NCBI RefSeq assembly: GCF_050410775.1
Contig: NZ_CP191229.1
Length of the DNA: 64,000 bases
Source: Erwinia sp050410775
GTDB taxonomy: Bacteria; Pseudomonadota; Gammaproteobacteria; Enterobacterales; Enterobacteriaceae
Strand: one strand, 5' to 3'
The notes under the pieces: model-generated
What the model saw: the letters and a program-made list of their open reading frames with translations, nothing else
Told to the model about the DNA's origin: nothing
Database searches by the model: none
Shown here: piece by piece, positions 16,752 to 25,179 of the stretch
Layout: every line of letters starts with the position of its first letter
Numbering within the stretch: the first letter of the stretch is position 1
Made by a program: the position numbers and the translations under genes

Positions 16752-18129
16752 AGGCGACGAGCACCATCAGCCCGTGCAGCGTCGGGCTTTCATGCAGTTC
16801 AGCGCTGGTGCCGTGCCACTGCGCAATATCCCGGACCAGCGCCAGCCCGAGACCGGCACCGGCACTGGCCGTTCCTGCGCCATCCAGCCGGTTGAAAGGC
16901 TGCATCGCCTGCTGCCGATCGGCGGTGGCGATGCCCGGCCCGCTGTCCTCCACTCTTAATACGCCCTCGCGAACGCTGACGGTCACTGTACCGCCAGCGG
17001 GCGTGTATTTGATGGCATTATCGATCAGATTGGCGCACAGCTCGCTGAGCAACTTGCTATCCCCTTTTACCTGCGAACGCTCTTCACCTTCATAGCCCAG
17101 GTCGATCTGCTTCGCGCGGGCCTGGGCGTAAAGTGAGAAGCAGGATTCTTTAGCCAGCACCGCCAGATCGATAAGCTGCGGGACTTCATGCGGCAGCGTG
17201 GCGCGCAGCCGTGAAAGATGCAGCAGCCGGTCCGTCAGCAGGATCATGTCATCAACGGTGATGCGCATCGCCACCAGGCTTTCCCGCCAGTTTTCAGGCC
17301 GCTCGCTTTTCAGCGCCACCGCCACCTGCGTTTTCAGCACGGTCAGCGGGGTGCGCAGCTGGTGAGAAGCATCCGCGCTGAAGCGCTGCTGGCGGGCAAT
17401 CATGGCATTCAGCCGCTCAATATAGCGGTTAACCGCCAGCATCAGCGGCTGCATTTCGTACCAGGGCAGCACCATCGGCAGCGGCGTTAAATCCGCCGGG
17501 TCGCGCTGTAGCATCAGGCGGGAGAGCTGCCGCAGGGGCCGCAGGATCTTGCGCAACATGCCGCTGGCCAGCAGCAGCGTGATCAGCACCAGCCCACCCT
17601 GACTCAGCAGCGCGGTATTGAGCAGCTGGTGGGCAAACGCCTCCCGTGACGTCAGCGTTTCGGCCACCAAAATCAGCGCCATGCCCTCCACGCCCTCTTC
17701 GTTAACCGGCTGCCAGAGCGCGGCAACGCGGATAGGTAAACCGTTATAGGTGGCATCATAAAAATGCACCAGCGCCGGATAGAGTTTCGACAGAGGCGCC
17801 TTATCCGGGATGGGAGGGAGATCGTCATAGCCTGACAGCGTTTTGCCCTGAGGCGAGATCACCTGATAAAACAGTCGGTCGTTCATATTGCGCTCAAAGC
17901 TGTCCAGCACCACCCAGGGAACATCCACCTCAAGCTGCCCCTTGCTGACCCGCAGCCGCTCCGCCACGATCCGGGCCGAGGCGAGCAGCGAGCGATCGTA
18001 CGCCTGCGTCGCGGCATGGAGCGCGCTGGCGTAGTGCGTATAGACCGACAACCCCCACAGCAGCGCCAGCGGCAGCCCCAGCCACAGCAGCAGCTGGCGC
18101 CGCAGCAGGACGCGTTTCAAGAGAGACAC
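16708..18129 (-). CDS. tctE: Tricarboxylate sensor histidine kinase TctE
   Basis: 473 residues: two membrane segments (about 12-32 and 168-190) flank a periplasmic sensor, then a HAMP-like linker. The HisKA box contains FSADASHQLRTPLTVLKTQ, and the ATPase domain has N box LCANLIDNAIKYTP, G1 VEDSGPGIA and G2 GAGLGLALVRD. It probably senses citrate or a related tricarboxylate and phosphorylates TctD. Its start overlaps tctD by 13 bases. The gene ends inside the EamA transporter's 3' region on the other strand. Confidence 0.9.
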   Translation of the reverse strand: MSLLKRVLLRRQLLLWLGLPLALLWGLSVYTHYASALHAATQAYDRSLLASARIVAERLRVSKGQLEVDVPWVVLDSFERNMNDRLFYQVISPQGKTLSGYDDLPPIPDKAPLSKLYPALVHFYDATYNGLPIRVAALWQPVNEEGVEGMALILVAETLTSREAFAHQLLNTALLSQGGLVLITLLLASGMLRKILRPLRQLSRLMLQRDPADLTPLPMVLPWYEMQPLMLAVNRYIERLNAMIARQQRFSADASHQLRTPLTVLKTQVAVALKSERPENWRESLVAMRITVDDMILLTDRLLHLSRLRATLPHEVPQLIDLAVLAKESCFSLYAQARAKQIDLGYEGEERSQVKGDSKLLSELCANLIDNAIKYTPAGGTVTVSVREGVLRVEDSGPGIATADRQQAMQPFNRLDGAGTASAGAGLGLALVRDIAQWHGTSAELHESPTLHGLMVLVAFTSQDRFPAAVTHV

Positions 18130-18782
18130 TCCAGGCTGTAGCCCAGGCCACGCAGCGTGACGATGGAAACGTCGCTGCCCAGCAGTTTTTTGCGCACGCG
18201 ATGGATGTAGAGCTCAATACTTTCCGGGCTGGCCTCGTCCGCCAGGGTAAACGTCTGCTCATAAAGCTGCTGACGGGAAACCGGACGGCCCCGGCGCTGC
18301 ATCAGCGTAGAGAGAACGCTGGCTTCACGCGGCGTCAGCGGCAGCGGCTTGTGCTGAAGCTCAAAATAACCCTCGTCATGAAAAATCAGCTCGCCAAAGA
18401 CCTGTATCCCCTGCGACTGCCCCTGGCTGCGCCGCAGCAGGGCCCGGATCCTCGCCTCAAGCTCCTCCAGCTCAAAGGGCTTGGTCAGGTAGTCATCCGC
18501 CCCGAGGTTAAGCCCGCGTACCCGATCGGCGACGTCCGTCCGGGCCGTCAGCAGCAGGACAGGCACACCCTGCCCGCGCTTACGAATCCTTGCCAGCAGC
18601 GCCAGCCCATCCAGCCGGGGCAAGGAGATATCCAGCAGTACCAGACCGTACTGCTCGGTCTGCAAAACCTGGTCCGCCGCCAGGCCATCCGCAATCCAGT
18701 CAACCGCAAAGCCGGCCTGCGTCAGCGCTTTTTGCAACCAGCAGGCCAGCTCGGCCGTATCCTCTACCAGTAAGAGACGCAT
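18117..18782 (-). CDS. tctD: Response regulator TctD
   Basis: 221 residues from the ATG at 18782, preceded by AGGA; a GTG five codons earlier is less likely. The receiver domain has acceptor Asp in LVLLDISLPRLDG and the lysine in DDYLTKPFE. The OmpR/PhoB winged helix follows (about 125-221) with IHRVRKKL and VTLRGLGYSLE. In Salmonella, TctD activates the divergently transcribed tctCBA citrate transporter. Here too tctCBA is divergent, 121 bp away. Confidence 0.93.
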   Translation of the reverse strand: MRLLLVEDTAELACWLQKALTQAGFAVDWIADGLAADQVLQTEQYGLVLLDISLPRLDGLALLARIRKRGQGVPVLLLTARTDVADRVRGLNLGADDYLTKPFELEELEARIRALLRRSQGQSQGIQVFGELIFHDEGYFELQHKPLPLTPREASVLSTLMQRRGRPVSRQQLYEQTFTLADEASPESIELYIHRVRKKLLGSDVSIVTLRGLGYSLECLS

Positions 18783-18903
18783 ATCACATCCTGTCACTTT
18801 ATCCGAAGGCTGAAAGGTAAATGAAAGCTTTATGTTTTAACAATTTCATAACCCCCATATTACGGGGAGGTTCACACTCTGGAAGAAAATAACGGAGCAA
18901 ATG
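18783..18903. promoter_or_regulatory. Divergent tctDE/tctCBA promoter region
   Basis: AT-rich gap with an inverted repeat ATGAAA (18821-18826) / TTTCAT (18844-18849), a candidate TctD site by position only. Confidence 0.35.
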
Positions 18904-19884
18904 ATGAAAACAATAACCCGTACCGCGCTGGCGAGCCTGCTGCTGGCCCTGATTGCTCAACCGGCGATGGCCGTTGAAGCGCCCTCCCGCACGGAGTGCA
19001 TCGCGCCGGCTAAACCCGGCGGCGGCTTCGATTTAACCTGTAAACTTCTTCAGGTTTCTCTCCAGGAAACGAAGCAGATCGACTCCCCGATGCGCGTTAC
19101 CTATATGCCTGGCGGCGTAGGCGCGGTTGCTTATAACGCCATTGTGGCGCAGCGCCCGGCGGAAGCGGGCACCGTTGTGGCTTTCTCCGGCGGCTCCCTG
19201 CTGAATCTTTCTCAGGGCAAATTTGGCCGCTATGACGTGGATGATGTGAGGTGGCTGGCGGCGGTGGGAACAGATTACGGCATGATCGCCGTGCGTGCCG
19301 ATTCGCCTTATAAAAATCTGCAAGAGCTGATGGCGGCGATGAAGGCCGATCCCAATAAAGTGGTGGTCGGCGCAGGGGCTTCTATCGGCAGCCAGGACTG
19401 GATGAAAACGGCCCTGCTGGCGCGGGAAGCGAAAATCGATCCGCGCAAAATGCGCTATGTCGCCTTTGAGGGCGGCGGTGAGCCCGTTACCGCACTGCTG
19501 GGCAACCATATTCAGGTGGTCTCAGGGGATATGAGCGAGATGGTCCCTCATCTGGAAGGCGGCAAAATTCGCGTTCTGGCCGTCATGGCCCCCAAACGTC
19601 TCGAAGGTAAGCTGAGCGAGGTGCCAACCGCTAAAGAGCAGGGCTTTGATATTGAATGGCCGGTGATTCGCGGCTTTTACCTGGGACCGAAAGTCAGCGA
19701 TGCTGAATATCAGTGGTGGGAAGATGCCTTTAAAACACTGGTTGCCACCGACGACTTTAAACGTCAGCGCGATCTTCGCGGCCTGTTTGAATTCAACATG
19801 TTCGGCAAAGAGCTGGATACCTACGTGAAAAAACAGGTGGTCGATTACCGCGAAAAAGCAAAATCTTTCGGCCTGGCAAAATAA
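18904..19884 (+). CDS. tctC: Tricarboxylate transporter periplasmic binding protein TctC
   Basis: 326 residues starting at the second of two adjacent ATGs (18901 and 18904), because GGAG lies 6 bases before the second. The signal peptide ends near QPAMA. The mature Bug-type (TTT family) fold shows the ligand-loop blocks ECIAPAKPGGGFDLTC and VVVGAGASIGSQDW. The protein captures citrate or related tricarboxylates for the TctAB pump. First gene of tctCBA; tctB follows after 12 bases. Confidence 0.93.
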   Translation: MKTITRTALASLLLALIAQPAMAVEAPSRTECIAPAKPGGGFDLTCKLLQVSLQETKQIDSPMRVTYMPGGVGAVAYNAIVAQRPAEAGTVVAFSGGSLLNLSQGKFGRYDVDDVRWLAAVGTDYGMIAVRADSPYKNLQELMAAMKADPNKVVVGAGASIGSQDWMKTALLAREAKIDPRKMRYVAFEGGGEPVTALLGNHIQVVSGDMSEMVPHLEGGKIRVLAVMAPKRLEGKLSEVPTAKEQGFDIEWPVIRGFYLGPKVSDAEYQWWEDAFKTLVATDDFKRQRDLRGLFEFNMFGKELDTYVKKQVVDYREKAKSFGLAK

Positions 19885-19896
19885 GAGGAGCGCGCC

Positions 19897-20328
19897 ATGA
19901 GCGATCGTATTTTTGCTGCTGTCTGGCTGGCACTTTGCGTGGCCGGATTGATTATCGGCTGGGATATTCATAGCGACTACAGCTATGAGCCGGTCGGCCC
20001 GAGGCCGTTCCCGATGATCATTCTCGGCCTGATGGCGTTCTGTGCGCTCTGCCTGCTGCTGCGCAAACCGGACAGCATTCACTGGCCGTCACGCAATACG
20101 CTCTGGCGCCTGCTGGCTCTGATCGTCATTCTTTTCGCCTACGGCATGCTGTTTGAAAGCCTTGGCTTTCCGGTGGCCACCATTTTACTGACCTTCGGCG
20201 TGGGTATGCTGTTCGGCGCACGCTGGTGGGCGGCGGCAATCTCCGGCGTAATTATGGGCGTGGCGCTGTTTTATGCCTTTGATCGCCTGCTGGAAGTGAC
20301 TTTACCGCTCGGCCGCTGGCTGAGCTAA
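19897..20328 (+). CDS. tctB: Tricarboxylate transporter small membrane subunit TctB
   Basis: 143 residues with four predicted membrane segments, of the TctB (DUF1468) family. The conserved opening contains EPVGPRPFPMIILGLM, typical of these subunits. It works with TctA in the inner membrane in sodium- or proton-driven uptake of tricarboxylates. Spacing of 12 and 11 bases to its neighbours and AGGAG at 19886 support an operon. Confidence 0.92.
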   Translation: MSDRIFAAVWLALCVAGLIIGWDIHSDYSYEPVGPRPFPMIILGLMAFCALCLLLRKPDSIHWPSRNTLWRLLALIVILFAYGMLFESLGFPVATILLTFGVGMLFGARWWAAAISGVIMGVALFYAFDRLLEVTLPLGRWLS

Positions 20329-20339
20329 CGGAGAACATC

Positions 20340-21851
20340 ATGGAAACCTGGTCGTTTCTGATGCAGGGGTTCGCGGTCGCTCTGACGCCAACTAACCTGA
20401 TGATTGCCCTGATCGGCTGCTTTATTGGCACTATTGTCGGCCTGCTGCCGGGGCTGGGCCCGATTAACGGCGTGGCGATTCTGATGCCGCTCGCCTTTGC
20501 GTTACACCTGCCCGCCGAATCCGCGCTGATTTTGCTGGCGACCGTCTATATCGGCTGCGAATATGGCGGACGTATTTCCTCCATTCTGCTTAACGTGCCG
20601 GGGGATGCCGGAGCAATTATGACCGCGCTCGACGGCTATCCGATGGCGAAAAATGGCCAGGCGGGCGTGGCGCTCTCTATCTCAGCCGTCAGTTCCTTTA
20701 TCGGCTCAACCATCGCCATTCTCGGCATCATCCTGTTCGCGCCGATCCTGGCGAACTGGTCGCTGGCCTTTGGCCCGGCAGAGTATTTCGCGCTGATGGT
20801 CTTCGCGATTGCCTGCCTGGGCAGCATGATGAGCCAGAACCCGCTGAAGTCCTTTCTCGCGGCGCTAATCGGCCTGGGCATGGCGACGGTCGGGGTGGAT
20901 GCCAATACCGGCGTCTATCGCTTTACCTTTGACAGCGTCCATCTGTCGGACGGCATTCAGTTTGTGGTGGTGGTAATTGGTCTTTTCTCGGTCAGTGAAA
21001 TTCTGCTGATGCTGGAATCCACCCGCAGCGGACAGAAAGCGGTGCGGGCGAGCGGGCGAATGATGTTTAACCTGAAAGAGGCGGCTCACTGTGCCGGTGC
21101 CACTTTCCGCAGCGCCTTTGTCGGCTTTTTCGTCGGTATTCTGCCGGGCGCAGGCGCCACCATTGCCAGCGCCATCGCCTATATGGGCGAGAAGAAAATC
21201 AGCGGGGGCGACACCTTCGGCAAAGGCGATATCCGCGGCGTGGCGGCGCCGGAAGCGGCCAACAATGCCTCCGCCTGCGGCTCTTTCATTCCTATGCTGA
21301 CCCTGGGGATCCCCGGTTCAGGAACGACGGCGGTGATGGTGGGGGCGCTGACGCTCTATAACATCACGCCGGGCCCGGCAATGTTTACCGAACAGCCGGA
21401 TATTGTCTGGGGACTGATTGCCGCGCTGCTGATTGGCAACGTCATGCTGCTGATCATGAATATCCCGATGATCAATATCTTCGCCAGAATGCTGACCATC
21501 CCGCTCTGGTTCCTGGTGCCAACCATTGCGGCCATCTCCGCCGTCGGCGTCTATGCGGTACACAGCACGACGTTCGATCTGCTGCTGATGGTAGGGCTTG
21601 GGGTCTTTGGGTATATCCTGCGTAAAATGGAGTTCCCCATGTCGCCGCTGATTCTGGGCTTCGTGCTGGGGGAAATGCTGGAGCAGAACCTTCGCCGCGC
21701 CCTCTCGATCAGTAATGGCAATCTGCCGATTCTGTGGGAGAGTTCAATCAGTAAGGTATTACTGATCCTGGCAGTCGCGATTCTAATAGTGCCCTTTATC
21801 TGGAAACGCTGTCAGCGCAGGCGCAAGCCGATCCCGACCGTTGCGGATTAA
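20340..21851 (+). CDS. tctA: Tricarboxylate transporter large membrane subunit TctA
   Basis: 503 residues with about twelve hydrophobic segments, of the TctA family. It has the duplicated glycine-rich signatures GLLPGLGPINGVAILMPL (about residues 35-52) and GILPGAGATIASAIAYM (about 262-278). It is the main channel-forming subunit of the tripartite tricarboxylate transporter. Last gene of tctCBA, followed by a terminator at 21919. Confidence 0.95.
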   Translation: METWSFLMQGFAVALTPTNLMIALIGCFIGTIVGLLPGLGPINGVAILMPLAFALHLPAESALILLATVYIGCEYGGRISSILLNVPGDAGAIMTALDGYPMAKNGQAGVALSISAVSSFIGSTIAILGIILFAPILANWSLAFGPAEYFALMVFAIACLGSMMSQNPLKSFLAALIGLGMATVGVDANTGVYRFTFDSVHLSDGIQFVVVVIGLFSVSEILLMLESTRSGQKAVRASGRMMFNLKEAAHCAGATFRSAFVGFFVGILPGAGATIASAIAYMGEKKISGGDTFGKGDIRGVAAPEAANNASACGSFIPMLTLGIPGSGTTAVMVGALTLYNITPGPAMFTEQPDIVWGLIAALLIGNVMLLIMNIPMINIFARMLTIPLWFLVPTIAAISAVGVYAVHSTTFDLLLMVGLGVFGYILRKMEFPMSPLILGFVLGEMLEQNLRRALSISNGNLPILWESSISKVLLILAVAILIVPFIWKRCQRRRKPIPTVAD

Positions 21852-21918
21852 AACGCTTACCGGCCTGAGCGGGTGAATATCCAGCCCGGGCCGGCTTTCA
21901 GTCCCTTCATCATCACTC

Positions 21919-21947
21919 AGGAAGATCCTTTCTGATCTTTCCTTTTT
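21919..21947 (+). terminator. Terminator after tctCBA
   Basis: GGAAGATC pairs with GATCTTTCC (one bulged T) and is followed by TTTTT. It lies about 70 bases after the tctA stop. Confidence 0.65.
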
Positions 21948-22162
21948 GGGTGCGGAAGTATTACCTGCACACCGGTTTACCTGCGCTTTACCCAAATTTC
22001 CTGTCTGAGGTCGGGTTTACCGGCCTCTTTCTTTTATCCCGTCTAAAATAATTGCCCCCGCCAGCTCCGCCGCCACTACCTATCGCAGGGCGGGATTGTT
22101 ATCATAGTGAATCATCTTTTTCCGGCGGCCCCGGATTTGCCCTTTTGTTAAGGATTTTTGCC
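21948..22162. other. tctA-flk intergenic region
   Basis: The full gap (21852-22162) is 311 bases. Beyond the terminator and the flk ribosome site (AAGGA at 22150) I see no gene or repeat; a reading frame joins flk at 22052 but lacks a ribosome site. Confidence 0.5.
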
Positions 22163-23200
22163 ATGCAACCTCTCAGTGGCCCCGGCACGCCTGTCCCCGG
22201 CGATCGTCCTACGGTGGATGCCCAGACGGGCCTCACCCGCGCCGCGCCGGGCGATCAGCCGCTGACGCCCGCTCAGCGCACCACGCTTGAAAGGCTGATT
22301 GTCAAAATCATGTCATTGAGCAACCTGAAGTCGCCGGAGCTGTGGGCGGGCCTGCGTCACGAAGTGGGCGTTAAAAATGATGCGGGCCTGCTTTCCCGCC
22401 ACTTTCCGGCCGCCGAGCAGTTCCTGAACGGCCGCCTTGCCCAGGTACAGAACACCCACGCCACCCGCCAGCTGTTCCAGCAGCTCAGCGATCTGCTGCC
22501 TGCCGGCAACAATCGCCAGGCGGTCAGCGATTTTATCCGTCAGCAATTTGGTCATACCGTCCTCAGCTCGCTGAACCCCGATCAGATGCGCCAGGTGCTG
22601 ACCATGCTGCAAAACGGGCAGATGGCTATTCCTCAGCCTCAGCAGAACCGCGTTACCGATCGCACGCTGCTGCCTGCGGAACACCATACGCTTAACCAGC
22701 AGATCTCGCGGCTCGCGGCCACTACCGGCGAGCAGCCGGTCAAACTCTGGAGCACGGTGCTGAAAGTGGTTAATCTGCACAGCGGCGATCCGATCCCGTC
22801 ACGCTTCTTCCCGCTGCTGACCCAGTATCTGCATGTCAGCCAGGCGCTTAACCAGCACACCGCACCGACGCTACCTCTGCTACTTTCCTCGCTGAAAGTT
22901 CCGCCCGACCCCAGCGAACAGCGGATGCTGGAAGAGGCCAGCCAGCAGCGCTTTCAGCTGCCGCCTCAGGCCCTGCTGACCTCCGCCCAGGCGCAGGATC
23001 TGCTTAATCTGCTGTTTGCCCGCCGTGCCGAAAGGCTGCGTGAACAGCCGCTGGCGGAGAGCGATATCAACCCTCATCCGATCGCGGCACCGCTGTTTGG
23101 CTATGTGCCGCAGGTGCTGCAACCGATAGTCAACCGTCCAGTCTTCACCGTGTTCGCGGTGCTGGTGCTGGTGATCTTCCTGATGTGGATTTTCCTCTGA
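22163..23200 (+). CDS. flk: Flagellar regulator Flk
   Basis: 345 residues. It starts MQPLSGPGTPVPGD after AAGGA, with a Pro/Gly-rich N-terminus as in E. coli Flk (331 aa). Shared blocks include LLSRHFPAAEQFL, NRQAVSDFIRQQFG and IPQPQQNRVTDRTLLPAEH. One C-terminal membrane anchor (about 325-344, FTVFAVLVLVIFLMWIF) leaves the bulk in the cytosol. Flk prevents early export of the anti-sigma factor FlgM during hook assembly, so the organism is probably flagellated. In E. coli it directly follows pdxB; here the AraC/EamA and tct loci intervene. Confidence 0.92.
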   Translation: MQPLSGPGTPVPGDRPTVDAQTGLTRAAPGDQPLTPAQRTTLERLIVKIMSLSNLKSPELWAGLRHEVGVKNDAGLLSRHFPAAEQFLNGRLAQVQNTHATRQLFQQLSDLLPAGNNRQAVSDFIRQQFGHTVLSSLNPDQMRQVLTMLQNGQMAIPQPQQNRVTDRTLLPAEHHTLNQQISRLAATTGEQPVKLWSTVLKVVNLHSGDPIPSRFFPLLTQYLHVSQALNQHTAPTLPLLLSSLKVPPDPSEQRMLEEASQQRFQLPPQALLTSAQAQDLLNLLFARRAERLREQPLAESDINPHPIAAPLFGYVPQVLQPIVNRPVFTVFAVLVLVIFLMWIFL

Positions 23201-23207
23201 TCGCGCT

Positions 23208-23660
23208 TCAGCAGCCGCAGTCGGTTAACGCAGAGGCTAAAGGCCACTCTCCCGGCGCCTCCCCCTCCGTGACCGGATGAGCATCGCGCCGCCAGAAGTC
23301 CAGCCCGCCAATCAGCTCCTTGACGCGGAAACCGGCGGCGGCCAGCTTCCAGGCGCCTTTGGTTGAACCATTGCAGCCGATGCCGTCACAGTACGTGATA
23401 TAAACCTTCTCGCGGTCCAGCGACCGCAGCGTTTCGGTGCCCATTGTCCGGTGCGGAAAGCTGATGGCACCGCAGATATGCCCGGCCCGGTACTGCTCCA
23501 CCGAACGCGTATCAATCACTACAATCGCGGTAATGCCATTTGCCAGATCCTGCGCCACGTCCCAGGCATCCGCATAGCAGGCCAGCTTATTGCGCAGCCA
23601 GGCTTCACTTTGCGGCGCGCTGAGTGGAGGAAATTGTAAAACGGCTGAAGAGATAGTCAT
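23208..23660 (-). CDS. Rhodanese-like domain protein
   Basis: 150 residues forming one rhodanese domain: VVIDTRSVEQYRAGHICGAI (about residues 47-66) and an active-site loop at C91, CDGIGCNGS. The loop has a second cysteine at 96, so it resembles sulfur carrier or thiosulfate-type single-domain rhodaneses rather than phosphatases. The C-terminus ends in CGC. No signal peptide. It is divergent from the MocR-type regulator at 23749, with three direct repeats in the 88-bp gap, and is probably its target. Its 3' end lies 7 bases from flk, convergent. Confidence 0.85.
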   Translation of the reverse strand: MTISSAVLQFPPLSAPQSEAWLRNKLACYADAWDVAQDLANGITAIVVIDTRSVEQYRAGHICGAISFPHRTMGTETLRSLDREKVYITYCDGIGCNGSTKGAWKLAAAGFRVKELIGGLDFWRRDAHPVTEGEAPGEWPLASALTDCGC

Positions 23661-23690
23661 AAAAACGCCTTTAAGTTACTGGTGGCTCAA

Positions 23691-23745
23691 TGATAGGGTC
23701 AACTGGCCTTAGTGATAAGACCTGTTCAGGAGCATTGATAAGACC
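23691..23745. promoter_or_regulatory. Three direct repeats: candidate MocR operator
   Basis: TGATAAGACC occurs exactly at 23713-23722 and 23736-23745, and TGATAGGGTC at 23691-23700. The spacing is 22 and 23 bp, about two helix turns. MocR/GabR/PdxR-type regulators are known to bind direct repeats of this kind. The last copy ends 3 bases before the regulator's ATG, which suggests autorepression. Confidence 0.7.
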
Positions 23746-23748
23746 ACC

Positions 23749-25179
23749 ATGTCCCCTGCCGCCCCGATTATTGAACTCTTTACCTCCCTTCAGGCCCAGA
23801 CGCTGCGGGAAAAGCTCTGCGTCACGCTGCGTCGACTTATCGGCAGCGGCGCGCTTCGCATGGGGGAGCGCCTGCCCTCTTCCCGACTGATGGCGGCCGA
23901 TCTTGCCCTGTCGCGGGTAACGGTTGAGGCCGCCTATGCCCAGCTTGAAAGCGAAGGCTATCTGCTGAGAAAAAGCGGCAAAGGCACCTTTGTGGCCGTT
24001 TCGCTGCCGCCGCCCCGACGGGCAACGCGCACGCCGCCTCCGGTGGCGGTTCAGCTTTCAGCCCGGGGAAAGCAGATTGTCGCCACGGGAGGCTGCCGCG
24101 ATCCGCTTTTTCCGCAGGCTTTTGCGTCCGGTTCGCCCGATCTGCGGGCGTTTCCCCATGACATCTGGCGGCGGCTGATGAATCAGCGGCTGCGTCATCA
24201 CTCTGAAGCGTTGATGCGCTATGGCGATCCTCAGGGGCTGCCGGAACTACGTGACGCGGTTGCCAGCTATCTTGCGCAGTCCCGAGGCGTCCAGTGCAGC
24301 GCGGAGCAGGTGGTGATCCTGACCAGCTCCCAGCAGGCGTTACAGATGATTGCGCTACTCCTGTGCGATGACGGGGATGAAGTCTGGCTTGAGGAGCCGG
24401 CTTATGCCGGGGCGCGCAACGCGTTTATCAGCGCTGGCGCGGCGGCAAGCGGTATCGCTATCGACAGCGAAGGCGCGGTCCTGCCCGATGCTTCGCCGCC
24501 CGGGCTGGTTTACCTGACGCCTTCGCATCAGTACCCCACCGGCATCACGATGAGCCTTCAGCGCCGTTTAGCCTGGCTGGACTATGCCCGCCGCCGGGGC
24601 TGCTGGCTGATTGAAGACGATTACGACAGTGAGTTTTACTATGATGCCCAGCCGATGCCAGCCATGCAGGGCCTGGATAAAGGCGGACGCACGCTCTACC
24701 TCGGCACCTTTTCCAAGGCCCTCTTTCCCTCCCTCAGGCTGGCCTATCTGGTCGTACCCCCGGCGCTGGTTGAACCGCTCTGCCGGTTACGCAGCGTGAT
24801 GGATGGTCACAGCGCGCAGATCGTGCAGGCCGTTACGGCGGATTTCATCCATAACGGCTACTTCCAGGCCCATCTGCGGCTGATGCGCAAGTTGTACGCC
24901 AGCCGTCGCGAACTTTTACTGACTGAACTGGAAACTAAGCTGGGCGAAAATCTTATCCCCCTTAGCCAGGGGTGCGGTTTACAAATGACCGTGACGCTGC
25001 CACAAGGGGGCGAGCAAAGGCTGACTGAAGAAGCGCGGGCAGTCGGGCTGATTTTACCCCGCCTCTCCCCGCTTTACGCCGGGACACCACAGCAGGAAGG
25101 CTGGCTTTTAGGGTTCTCCGCCCTTCAGCGAACGGAGATCGTTCAGGCCGTGAATAAGCTGGCGCGCCTCAGCTACTGA
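23749..25179 (+). CDS. MocR-type (GntR-HTH/aminotransferase) transcriptional regulator
   Basis: 476 residues: a winged helix of the GntR class (about 15-85, with GERLPSSRLMAADLALSRVTVEAAY) joined by a linker to a class I aminotransferase-fold domain (about 110-476). The PLP-binding lysine is K323 in LGTFSKALFPSLRLAYL, and the aspartate/tyrosine pair lies in EDDYDSEF. Such proteins sense PLP or amino compounds and act as activators and repressors (PdxR, GabR). It is divergent from a rhodanese gene that probably belongs to its regulon. It overlaps the yfcJ 3' end by 7 bases on the opposite strand. Confidence 0.9.
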   Translation: MSPAAPIIELFTSLQAQTLREKLCVTLRRLIGSGALRMGERLPSSRLMAADLALSRVTVEAAYAQLESEGYLLRKSGKGTFVAVSLPPPRRATRTPPPVAVQLSARGKQIVATGGCRDPLFPQAFASGSPDLRAFPHDIWRRLMNQRLRHHSEALMRYGDPQGLPELRDAVASYLAQSRGVQCSAEQVVILTSSQQALQMIALLLCDDGDEVWLEEPAYAGARNAFISAGAAASGIAIDSEGAVLPDASPPGLVYLTPSHQYPTGITMSLQRRLAWLDYARRRGCWLIEDDYDSEFYYDAQPMPAMQGLDKGGRTLYLGTFSKALFPSLRLAYLVVPPALVEPLCRLRSVMDGHSAQIVQAVTADFIHNGYFQAHLRLMRKLYASRRELLLTELETKLGENLIPLSQGCGLQMTVTLPQGGEQRLTEEARAVGLILPRLSPLYAGTPQQEGWLLGFSALQRTEIVQAVNKLARLSY

